A stretch of DNA of 64,000 nt from contig CAVUDJ010000019.1 in NCBI GenBank assembly GCA_963740215.1, positions 2,166,239-2,230,238 on the forward strand, read 5' to 3'. Under the pieces are notes generated by a model that was given only the letters and a program-made list of their open reading frames with translations, was not told the origin of the DNA and did no database searches. Source of the stretch: CAVVAL01 sp963740215. Its GTDB lineage: Bacteria > Actinomycetota > Actinomycetes > Mycobacteriales > Cryptosporangiaceae. Both the position numbers and the translations under genes were made by a program. This document shows, in pieces, positions 57,770 through 64,000 of the stretch (its first letter is position 1; every line of letters starts with the position of its first letter).

Positions 57770-57787
57770 TGTGAGAGCGCTCTCACA
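57770..57787. promoter_or_regulatory. LacI-family operator upstream of the glycosidase-like gene
   Basis: TGTGAGAGCGCTCTCACA is a perfect 18-bp palindrome, 27 bases before the start. The core AGAGCGCTCT is the form bound by sugar-responsive LacI regulators of actinomycetes such as CebR and relatives. No LacI gene is in the window. Confidence 0.8.
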
Positions 57788-57849
57788 GCTGGAGGGGATT
57801 TTGCAGCGCTGTTACGGCCGCGTCAATGATCCGTTCGGAGGGTTGCGCC

Positions 57850-57893
57850 GGATTCTTGGGGGTTCGCGCGGCGCGCGGCACCCCCAAGAATCC
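57850..57893. terminator. Hairpin after the FKBP gene
   Basis: GGATTCTTGGGGGT pairs perfectly with ACCCCCAAGAATCC across 16 bases, 15 bases beyond the end of the minus-strand FKBP gene at 57909. Confidence 0.85.
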
Positions 57894-57908
57894 GAATCGG
57901 CTGGCGGG

Positions 57909-58283
57909 TCAGCGGACCCCGACGAGATCGACCACGAAGATCAGCGTCTCGCCCGGCTTGATCTTGCCGCCGGCGCCGCGGTCGCCGTAGCCCAGGTGCG
58001 GCGGGATGACCAGCTTGCGGCGGCCACCGACCTTCATCCCGGCGACGCCACGGTCCCAGCCGGCGATGACGCGTCCGCCGCCGAGCGGGAAGCTGAACGC
58101 CTCGCCCCGGTTCCAGGACGCGTCGAACTCCTCGCCCGTCGAGTGCGACACCCCGACGTAGTGGACGGTGGCCAGCTGGCCCGGCCGAGCCTCCTCACCA
58201 TCGCCCACCGTGATGTCCTGGACCACGAGGTCGGCCGGCGGCGCCCCCTCGAACGGATCGACCTCGGGCTTCTCCAGAGCCAT
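57909..58283 (-). CDS. FKBP-type peptidyl-prolyl isomerase
   Basis: 124 aa from ATG at 58283 (AGGAGGGGTCCAC upstream). Single FKBP domain: GQLATVHYVGVSHSTGEEFD, NRGEAFSFPLGGGRVIAGWD, RGVAGMKVGGRRKLVIPPHL, GYGDRGAGGKIKPGETLIFV. Active-site positions (Tyr, Asp, Phe, Val-Ile, Trp, Tyr) are in place. No signal peptide, so cytoplasmic. It catalyses proline cis-trans isomerisation in folding. Confidence 0.95.
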   Translation of the reverse strand: MALEKPEVDPFEGAPPADLVVQDITVGDGEEARPGQLATVHYVGVSHSTGEEFDASWNRGEAFSFPLGGGRVIAGWDRGVAGMKVGGRRKLVIPPHLGYGDRGAGGKIKPGETLIFVVDLVGVR

Positions 58284-58327
58284 GTGGACCCCTCCTGTGC
58301 TCGTAACGGAAACGGCCCAAACCTACG

Positions 58328-59260
58328 TCACGCGCTGTCCGAGCCCGATGCGGACGCCGCCCTCGCCGCGTCGGCGCCCGCACCGTCGAGCCAGTAGCGC
58401 ACGGCGCCGGCCACCTCGTCGGGCCACTCCAGTTGCGGAACGTGACCGGCGTCGTTGAGGACGACCAGCCGCCAGCCCGGGTTGGCCCGCGCCGTCGCGC
58501 GTGCGGCAGCGAGCGGCACGAGGCGATCCTGGTCGCCCTGGAGCATCAGTACGGGGGCTTTGATGCTCCGGATCGCGTTGCGGTAGCTCGTCGCCCGCAC
58601 GCCTGCGCCGGTCCTCACCACGGATCGCGCAGCGGCGAGGAAGTCACGGTTGGCGGCGCCGTAGCGGGTGCGTGCGCGGGCTACGGCGTAGTGCTCCTCG
58701 ACCACGTCGGTCGGGATGCGCGACGGATCGACCGTGCAGAGCCTCAACGTCATGTCGACGATGCGCTCCGGAGGCATGAACCTGCGCCGCGCCGCCAACA
58801 TCGAGCGGCCCACGAACGGCGTGCCGTAGGCAGCGAACATGGCGGTGACCAGCGGATCCGGCCGGGTCACCACGAACGGCACAGCCGCGCAGACGAGCAC
58901 CAGGCCGGTCACGTCCGCGGGCTCGGCCGCCGCCTGGAGCAGTGAGATCATGCCGCCCATCGAGTTGCCCATCAGGATCGCAGGGCGCCCGACCACCTCG
59001 CGGACGAACCGGTGCAGCACCTCACGGTTCGCCGCGACCTCGGTGCGCCGGCCGTCGGCGAACGTCAGGCCGTGCCCGGGGAGGTCGATCGCGACTACCC
59101 GGCACCGCTCGGCGAGCAGCGGCGCCACTGCCGACCAGTTCACCGCGGACCCGCCCAGCCCGTGGACGCAGACGATGGCGGGCCCGTCGGCCGGCCCGCC
59201 GTAGTCCAGGTAGTGCACCGGTCCGCCGAGATCCGTCCACCGCGATCGTTCCTGCGTCAT
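58328..59260 (-). CDS. Alpha/beta-fold hydrolase
   Basis: 310 aa. Motifs: oxyanion HGLGGSAVNW, nucleophile elbow ILMGNSMGGMISLLQA (GNSMGG), acid VLMLQGDQDRLVPLAAARAT and His in NDAGHVPQLEWPDEVAGAVR. A helical cap includes RPDPLVTAMFAAYGTPFVGR. The substrate is unknown; esterase, epoxide hydrolase or lipase-like function is possible. It is divergent from the WS/DGAT gene, 55 bases between starts, so a lipid link is plausible. Confidence 0.92.
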   Translation of the reverse strand: MTQERSRWTDLGGPVHYLDYGGPADGPAIVCVHGLGGSAVNWSAVAPLLAERCRVVAIDLPGHGLTFADGRRTEVAANREVLHRFVREVVGRPAILMGNSMGGMISLLQAAAEPADVTGLVLVCAAVPFVVTRPDPLVTAMFAAYGTPFVGRSMLAARRRFMPPERIVDMTLRLCTVDPSRIPTDVVEEHYAVARARTRYGAANRDFLAAARSVVRTGAGVRATSYRNAIRSIKAPVLMLQGDQDRLVPLAAARATARANPGWRLVVLNDAGHVPQLEWPDEVAGAVRYWLDGAGADAARAASASGSDSA

Positions 59261-59315
59261 GCCTGCTTCCTATCATTCGTCACCGCAAACCGTTCACAAC
59301 GGCGATGATGGGACT

Positions 59316-61087
59316 GTGGAGCAGCTGAGCGGACTCGATGCCGGATTCCTCGCGATGGAGACCCGCAGCGTGTACGGGCATGTCGGCAGCGTGTGCATCA
59401 TCGACCCGGTCACCTCACCCGAGCCGTTCACGTTCGAGCGGTTCACCAGGGTGATCGAGAGCCGGCTCGGGCTGGTGCCGCTGTTCCGGCGAAGGCTCGT
59501 GGACGTGCCGCTTGGGCTGGACCAGCCGTACTGGGTCGCGGACGAGGACTTCGACGTCGAGTTCCACGTCCGGGAGCTGGCCCTTCCCTCCCCCGGCGAC
59601 GACCGCCAGCTCGCCGAGCAGGTCGCCCGGCTGCACGCACGCCCGCTCGACCGGTCCCGTCCGCTCTGGGAGATGTACCTGATCTCCGGGCTCAAGGACG
59701 GCCGCCTGGCGATCTACAACAAGGTCCACCACGCGGCGATCGACGGTGTGTCCGGCAACGACATCCTCGCGGCGGTGCTCGACCTCTCGCCAGAGGGACG
59801 CGAGTTCCGGGTGGCGCCGCCGGCGGGCGAGGAGCCGCCGGGGCCGCTGTACCTGCTGGCGCGCAGTGCCGTGTCGCTCGCCGGGCAACCGGTGCGGGCC
59901 ATCAAGCTGGCAGCCGGCCTCCTCAAGCTCGCGCCCGGGCTCGTGTCGACCCTCCTGCCGTTCGGCGGTGGTGACGACTCCGACGCGGTCCTCGCCCCGA
60001 CCCTGCTCCGCGCGCCGAGCACGCCGTTCAACGCGAGCATCACGCCGCACCGGCGGTGGTCCTTCTGTGACCTGCCGCTCAGCGAGGTCAAGCGGATCAA
60101 GAACGCCGCGGGTCTCACCGTCAACGACGTCGTGATGGCGCTGTGCGCGGGTGCGCTGCGTCGCTGGCTCGCCGACCACCACGCGCTGCCCGACGTGCCG
60201 CTGGTCGCGGCGGTTCCCGTGTCCGTGCGTACCGAGGATCAGGAGGGGACGCACGGCAACCGCGTCTCGATGATGTTCGGCGCGCTCGCAACCCACCTCG
60301 CCGACCCGGTCGAGCGGCTGCGCGCCACGCACGAGGCGATGCGGGCCGCGAAGGAGCAGCACAACGCGATCCCCGCCAGCCTGCTCGCCGACGTCAGCCA
60401 GTTCGCCGCGCCCGTGCTCGCCAACCAGGCATGGCGACTGTCTGCCCGGCTGCGGCTGCTGGAACGGGTCAGCCCGTTCAACCTGATCATCTCCAACGTG
60501 CCCGGCCCGAACATCCCGCTGTACTGCGCGGGCGCCGAGCTGCAGGCGTACTACCCGGTGTCGGCGATCACCGACGGCCAGGGCATGAACATCACCGTGA
60601 TGAGCTACCGCGACCGGCTGTACTTCGGGCTGATCGGGTGTCGCGAGCTCGTGCCGGACATCGACGTCCTCGCCGGGTATCTCGCCGACGAACTGCACAC
60701 GCTGACCGGAGCCGTGGAGCGTCTGGTCGCGGCTCGGCCGGCGGATGGCGCGGCTCTCGCGCAGCCGGCCGCCGCTCCGGAACCAGCCTCGGCCGAGGCT
60801 CGGCCGACCGCCGAAGGCACGAAGGTGGCGGGTGACAAGGCTGCCGACCTAGTGGCGCTGTCGCCGGAAGCCACGGCGGCCGAGGCACGCCGCCGGCGAA
60901 GAGCGCGACGCCCCCGGCGGCCGAGAGCAGGCCGCCCGCCAAGAGCGCGACGCCCCCAGCGGCCGAGAGCAAGCCGCCCGCCAAGAGCGCGACGCCCCCG
61001 GCGGCCGAGGGCAAGCCGCCGGCGAAGAAGGCTCCTCGCCGGCGGCGGACCACCCCTAGTGCGTCAGAAACAGATGGCGCTGGGTGA
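59316..61087 (+). CDS. Wax ester synthase / diacylglycerol acyltransferase with a frameshifted repeat tail
   Basis: From GTG at 59316. The WS/DGAT core is complete: QLSGLDAGFLAMETRSVYGH, the catalytic KVHHAAIDGVSGNDILAAVL (HHxxxDG), TVNDVVMALCAGALRRWLAD, NLIISNVPGPNIPLYCAGAE. It makes triacylglycerol or wax esters from acyl-CoA. After about residue 525 codon use changes: at about 60890 a one-base shift restores a tail made of three 13-residue units PPAKSATPPAAES(K/R) and a basic end, with stop at 61085-61087. The unshifted frame would be Arg-rich with poor codons and run to 61352 over the GNAT gene. It may be a real frameshift in a 39-base tandem repeat or a sequence error. Confidence 0.88.
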
Positions 61088-61949
61088 TCGGGTAGCCGGC
61101 GCGGGCGAACCCGGCGGCCATCGGTGCATTGCCGACGTCGGTCGCTGCGGCGATGCGCTCCGCGCCCTGCTCGATGAGCACGTGAGTGGCCTCGACCAGC
61201 AAGTCGTAGCCGTACCCGTGGCCACGTTGCTCGGGCACGACGCCGATCACGCCGATCACCGGTCCGAAGTAGTTCCGGCTGGGCACGGTGAGCCCGACGA
61301 CCTCGCCGTCCGGCGTGTACGCCATCCGCCACCAGTCGCGCGGGCCCGGTAGCCAGAGCAGGAACTCCAACTCGTCCTTCGCCGACGAGTCGGGATCACC
61401 GTGTCGTAGCGAGTGCCCGTCGAGCGTTGCGGTGTGGATCCGCCGCAGCACGTCGAGGACCACGTCGTCGTCGGGTTCGGGCCGGTACTCCAGCCGTCCG
61501 GTGCGGGCGGGCACGCCGGCGGCTGGGGTCCAGGTGTAGCGGAGTCGCTCGATCCAGCGCGTCATGCCGGCGCGTTCGGCGGCGTCGACGCGGGCGTCGG
61601 CCTGCGCCTTCACGGCGGGGTCGTCACGCCAGTCGGGCGGCAGGACCAGGCAGTAGTCGACGCGGAACGGTGCGGCCCGCAGCAGCGCCACCCCTACCTC
61701 GGGATCATCGAAGTCGAACCAGTTGAGCATGCCGGGCTCGGCGTCCTCGGGACCGCCGTACCAGGCGGCACGCGCGACCACCGTGCCGCCACGCAGCGCC
61801 ACCCAGAGCCACTCCGGACGGTACTTCTCGGCCGCGAACACATCGCGGATCGGGCCGGTGGACGCCGGACCCACCAGATGTGGATCGGGGAACGACAGGA
61901 ACAGCTCTTCCTCGCCCGCGACGAGCGGGCGGATGACCAGATCGGTCAT
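61056..61949 (-). CDS. GNAT-family acetyltransferase
   Basis: 297 aa from ATG at 61949, 9 bases after GGAAGGA. The acetyl-CoA-binding half is C-terminal: GEVVGLTVPSRNYFGPVIGV, IGVVPEQRGHGYGYDLLVEA (Q/RxxGxG/A loop as RGHGYG), THVLIEQGAERIAAATDVGN, APMAAGFARAGYPITQRHLF. The N-terminal half resembles a degenerate second GNAT lobe. Substrate unknown. The 3' end overlaps the end of the convergent WS/DGAT gene by about 30 bases. Confidence 0.9.
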   Translation of the reverse strand: MTDLVIRPLVAGEEELFLSFPDPHLVGPASTGPIRDVFAAEKYRPEWLWVALRGGTVVARAAWYGGPEDAEPGMLNWFDFDDPEVGVALLRAAPFRVDYCLVLPPDWRDDPAVKAQADARVDAAERAGMTRWIERLRYTWTPAAGVPARTGRLEYRPEPDDDVVLDVLRRIHTATLDGHSLRHGDPDSSAKDELEFLLWLPGPRDWWRMAYTPDGEVVGLTVPSRNYFGPVIGVIGVVPEQRGHGYGYDLLVEATHVLIEQGAERIAAATDVGNAPMAAGFARAGYPITQRHLFLTH

Positions 61950-62119
61950 GGACACAGGTCCTTCCAGGGATACGCGCTCCCGGTCAGACCCGCGAAGTCG
62001 CCCGAGCGGGGCGGGAGCACATGAACACGACGGTGTACATCGCTCTCACCTCCTACCGACTCAGGGCGTTCGCGGCGACGCTAACCGCTCGCTGACGCCG
62101 GACCAACCCATTTTCTGAA

Positions 62120-62175
62120 CCCCCTGAATGTTCCCGGCAGCGCGTGCGCACACCCTGCCGGGAACATTCAGGGGG
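62120..62175. repeat. P2 repeat copy 2
   Basis: Arms CCCCCTGAATGTTCCCGG and complement around the conserved CAGCGCGTGCGCACACC. With copy 3 it forms a pair of direct repeats flanking the gene at 62244-63197. The rest of the gap 61950-62243 holds no convincing gene. Confidence 0.93.
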
Positions 62176-62243
62176 TAGGGGGTTATCCACAGGCAGGGCG
62201 CTTCGCGCCCGCCTGGGACCACCGAGAGCGGAAGACTGCTCGG

Positions 62244-63197
62244 ATGCCCGAGTTAGACACGCTGCTCGACCGTCAGCGGCACCTCATCCGCCGCGACCAA
62301 CTCCGCACGGTCGGCGTCAGCCTCGACACCGTGCGCTGGCGGATCCGCAGCCGGCGCTGGCAACGCGTCCTGCCCGGCCTGTACGCGGCCTTTCCCGGCG
62401 CGCTCGACGCGAACCAGCGCCTCACCGCGGCACTCCTGCACGCAGGCGCCGAGTCGCAGGTCACTGGTGCCGCCGCACTGCGGTGGCACGGCTTCCGGTA
62501 CGTGCCGCACACCGAGTTGGTGCACGTCCTCGTGCCGCACACCGTCCGGCGTCGCTCGGCCGGATTCGTCGTCGTCCAGCGCACCACGCGTCTCGACCCG
62601 ATGTCCCGGATCCGTGGCGGCCTTCGCGTCTGCTCAGTGGTGCGCGCAGTCGGGAGGGCGCGTACGTCCGCAGACCTCACCGAGGTCCGAGCCTGCGTCG
62701 CCGAAGCCGTGCAGGCTCGCAGGACCACGCCCGCTGAACTCTTCGCGGAACTCGACGGCGGGCCGACTCCGCGCAGCGCGTTGCTCCGATCCGCGCTGGC
62801 CGAGATCGCGGCGGGCGCACGGTCCGCGCCGGAGGCAGAGCTGCGCACCGAACTGGCCAAGTCGGACGTGCTGCCGGTGATCCATTGGAACCCGCGACTC
62901 GTCGCGGCGGACGGTACGCGGATGCCCACGCCGGACGGCTGGATCGTCGAGGTCGGCATCGCGCTGGAGATGGACTCGCGCGAATACCACCTGACGCCGG
63001 CGGGCTGGCAGCAGACGATGCGCCGGCACAACCTGTTCGCCCGTCACGGCGCGCTCGTGCTGCACTTCACACCCGCCGAACTGCGCCGGGATCCGTCAGC
63101 CGTGCGCGCCGCGGTCGAAGCGGCGTACGTCGAGCGGCTTCGCACGATCAGCTCGTTCACCGCGATCCGTGTGCGAGGAGCCGGCGGAACCCCCTGA
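62244..63197 (+). CDS. AbiEi-antitoxin-like / DUF559-type protein
   Basis: 317 aa. The N-terminus LLDRQRHLIRRDQLRTVGVS, VRWRIRSRRWQRVLPGLYAA matches the winged-helix AbiEi-type antitoxin domain common in actinomycetes. The C-terminus (PTPDGWIVEVGIALEMDSRE, RRHNLFARHGALVLHFTPAE) resembles the DUF559/Vsr-like endonuclease fold, but the usual Asp of VEVDG is replaced (VEVGIALEMD). No toxin gene lies next to it. Its TGA is inside P2 copy 3, and P2 copy 2 is 68 bases before its start, so the gene is bracketed by direct repeats. Confidence 0.82.
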   Translation: MPELDTLLDRQRHLIRRDQLRTVGVSLDTVRWRIRSRRWQRVLPGLYAAFPGALDANQRLTAALLHAGAESQVTGAAALRWHGFRYVPHTELVHVLVPHTVRRRSAGFVVVQRTTRLDPMSRIRGGLRVCSVVRAVGRARTSADLTEVRACVAEAVQARRTTPAELFAELDGGPTPRSALLRSALAEIAAGARSAPEAELRTELAKSDVLPVIHWNPRLVAADGTRMPTPDGWIVEVGIALEMDSREYHLTPAGWQQTMRRHNLFARHGALVLHFTPAELRRDPSAVRAAVEAAYVERLRTISSFTAIRVRGAGGTP

Positions 63198-63245
63198 ATG
63201 TTCCCGACAGCGCGTGCGCACACCCTGGCGGGAGCATTCAGGGGG
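63190..63245. repeat. P2 repeat copy 3, overlapping a stop codon
   Basis: 56 bases, same orientation and inner sequence as copies 1 and 2, with two changes in the right arm (GCGGGAGCATTC). The TGA of the preceding gene (63195-63197) is part of the left arm. Confidence 0.93.
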
Positions 63246-63283
63246 TACACGAAGTCGCCGACGAGCGTAGATAGGGTCACGGC

Positions 63284-64000
63284 ATGCCGACCAGCGCTGA
63301 CCTCGTCGTACTCGGAGCCGGCCCGGCCGGACTCGCCGCCGCCTGGCGGGCTGCCCGCAGCGGGTTGAGCGTCACGGTCCTCGACCGGGCCGGCGCGGTC
63401 GGCGGGATGGCCGGCAGCTTCGACGTGGCCGGCGTCCGGGTCGACCACGGCAGCCACCGCCTCCACCCGGCCACGCCGCCCGCGGTCCTCGCCGATCTCC
63501 AGCGGCTCCTCGGCGACGACCTGCAGCTCCGTCCCCGGCATGGGCGGCTGCGCATCGGCGGCTCGTGGGTCGGCTTCCCGCTGCGCGTACCGGAGTTGGC
63601 CCGCGCGCTGCCGCCGCGCATGGTGGCCGGCGTCGCGCGTGACACCCTCACCGGGCCGCTCCGGCGCGGGAGCAGGACAGACAGCTACGCGAGCGCGCTA
63701 CGCGGCAGCCTCGGCCCCACGCTGTACGACGCGCTCTACGCCCCGTACGCCCGCAAGCTCTGGGGCCTCGACGGCGAGGAGATCGACTCCGAGCAGGCAC
63801 GGAAGCGCGTCTCGGCCGACACGCCGCTCAAGATCGCCCGCCGCGTCCTGTTCCGTCGCGGTGACGGACAGGGCCGCGTCTTCTACTACCCGCGCCGCGG
63901 CTTCGGGCAGATCACCGACGCCCTGGCCGACGCGGCGACCGGGGCCGGCGCCAGCATCCGGCTGACCACGGACGTCCGCCAGGTGCGCGGCGAGACCGTC
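63284..64000 (+). CDS. FAD-dependent amine-oxidase-type oxidoreductase, 5' part (cut by window edge)
   Basis: The first 239 codons from ATG at 63284; the gene continues beyond the window. N-terminal dinucleotide-binding motif ADLVVLGAGPAGLAAAWRAA (GxGxxG) with the acidic end SVTVLDRAG, then GGMAGSFDVAGVRVDHGSHR, HPATPPAVLADLQRLLGDDL. Later ALYAPYARKLWGLDGEEIDS and FYYPRRGFGQITDALADAAT recall protoporphyrinogen-oxidase/UDP-galactopyranose-mutase-like flavoproteins. Substrate not determined. It starts 38 bases after P2 copy 3. Confidence 0.88.
   Translation, partial: MPTSADLVVLGAGPAGLAAAWRAARSGLSVTVLDRAGAVGGMAGSFDVAGVRVDHGSHRLHPATPPAVLADLQRLLGDDLQLRPRHGRLRIGGSWVGFPLRVPELARALPPRMVAGVARDTLTGPLRRGSRTDSYASALRGSLGPTLYDALYAPYARKLWGLDGEEIDSEQARKRVSADTPLKIARRVLFRRGDGQGRVFYYPRRGFGQITDALADAATGAGASIRLTTDVRQVRGETV

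Noticed and set aside
59316..61352. WS/DGAT read unshifted to 61352
   Set aside because: The last 150 codons are Arg-rich with many A-ending codons and are antisense to the GNAT gene; the shifted frame gives a regular repeat tail and normal codon use.
62021..62095. A 24-codon open frame with a possible ribosome site upstream of P2 copy 2
   Set aside because: Too short, no motif and no neighbour that would use a leader peptide in that orientation.
20889..63245. P2 repeats as a CRISPR array
   Set aside because: Copies are 1 to 41 kb apart with genes between them, no regular spacers, and no cas genes are present.

Overview
The window is high-GC DNA with GTG/TTG starts, ATGA and GTGA gene overlaps, purine-rich Shine-Dalgarno sites, SARP/AfsR and large LuxR ATPase regulators, F420-type enzymes, Tat exporters and a wax-ester synthase. 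This points to a chromosomal segment of a filamentous actinomycete. No tRNA, rRNA, CRISPR array, transposase or phage gene was seen. The first and last genes are cut by the window edges.

Layout. 1-8280: the 3' end of a LuxR regulator, an IclR regulator, a large LuxR-type ATPase regulator related to the truncated one, and a four-gene oligopeptide-type ABC importer that lacks a binding protein. 8380-22662: mixed secreted proteins (Tat polysaccharide-lyase-like protein, CHAP protein, PstS-like protein), small membrane proteins, a two-gene operon pairing a lone ANL C-terminal domain with a degenerate Ppx/GppA protein, an AfsR-type regulator, an ADP-ribosylglycohydrolase and an F420-type oxidoreductase. 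22840-32854: the most distinctive region, a compact set that looks like a small biosynthetic cluster without PKS or NRPS. It has HAD, ATP-grasp ligase and MFS exporter on the plus strand. Facing them is a six-gene coupled minus-strand operon (radical SAM, ureohydrolase, Fe(II)/2OG-like oxygenase with a Cys cluster, HEAGH metallopeptidase-like protein, FemAB/GNAT acyltransferase, APH-type kinase). A second FemAB-like acyltransferase is divergent from that operon.

33227-42955: DoxX-like protein with a dense operator, a decayed trypsin-like protease, a frameshifted PLP enzyme, two ArsR regulators with an aquaglyceroporin, a CBS/anion transporter pair, and an ArsR/SRPBCC divergent locus with twin operators. 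43044-52459: STAS, Ppx/GppA phosphatase, ricin-type lectin, a NarL-type two-component system, a lipoprotein, an intact trypsin-like protease, polysaccharide deacetylase, LCP protein, a wrecked amino-acid binding protein gene and a CBM48-like protein. 52615-64000: bacterial nitric oxide synthase beside a globin, a stand-alone divergent EF-Tu, a frameshifted secreted six-hairpin glycosidase-like gene under a LacI-type operator, FKBP, alpha/beta hydrolase, WS/DGAT with a repeat tail, GNAT, an AbiEi/DUF559-like gene flanked by direct repeats, and a truncated FAD oxidoreductase.

Two themes cut across the window. First, intergenic gaps carry at least four families of dispersed palindromic repeats (here P1 to P4), several of which overlap stop codons or reach into coding frames, plus many long hairpins without U-tracts that look like actinomycete terminators. 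Second, there are several visible gene-decay events: a TetR/RibD deletion scar, an internally deleted protease, a shredded binding protein and three single-base frameshifts. The frameshifts could also be sequence errors.
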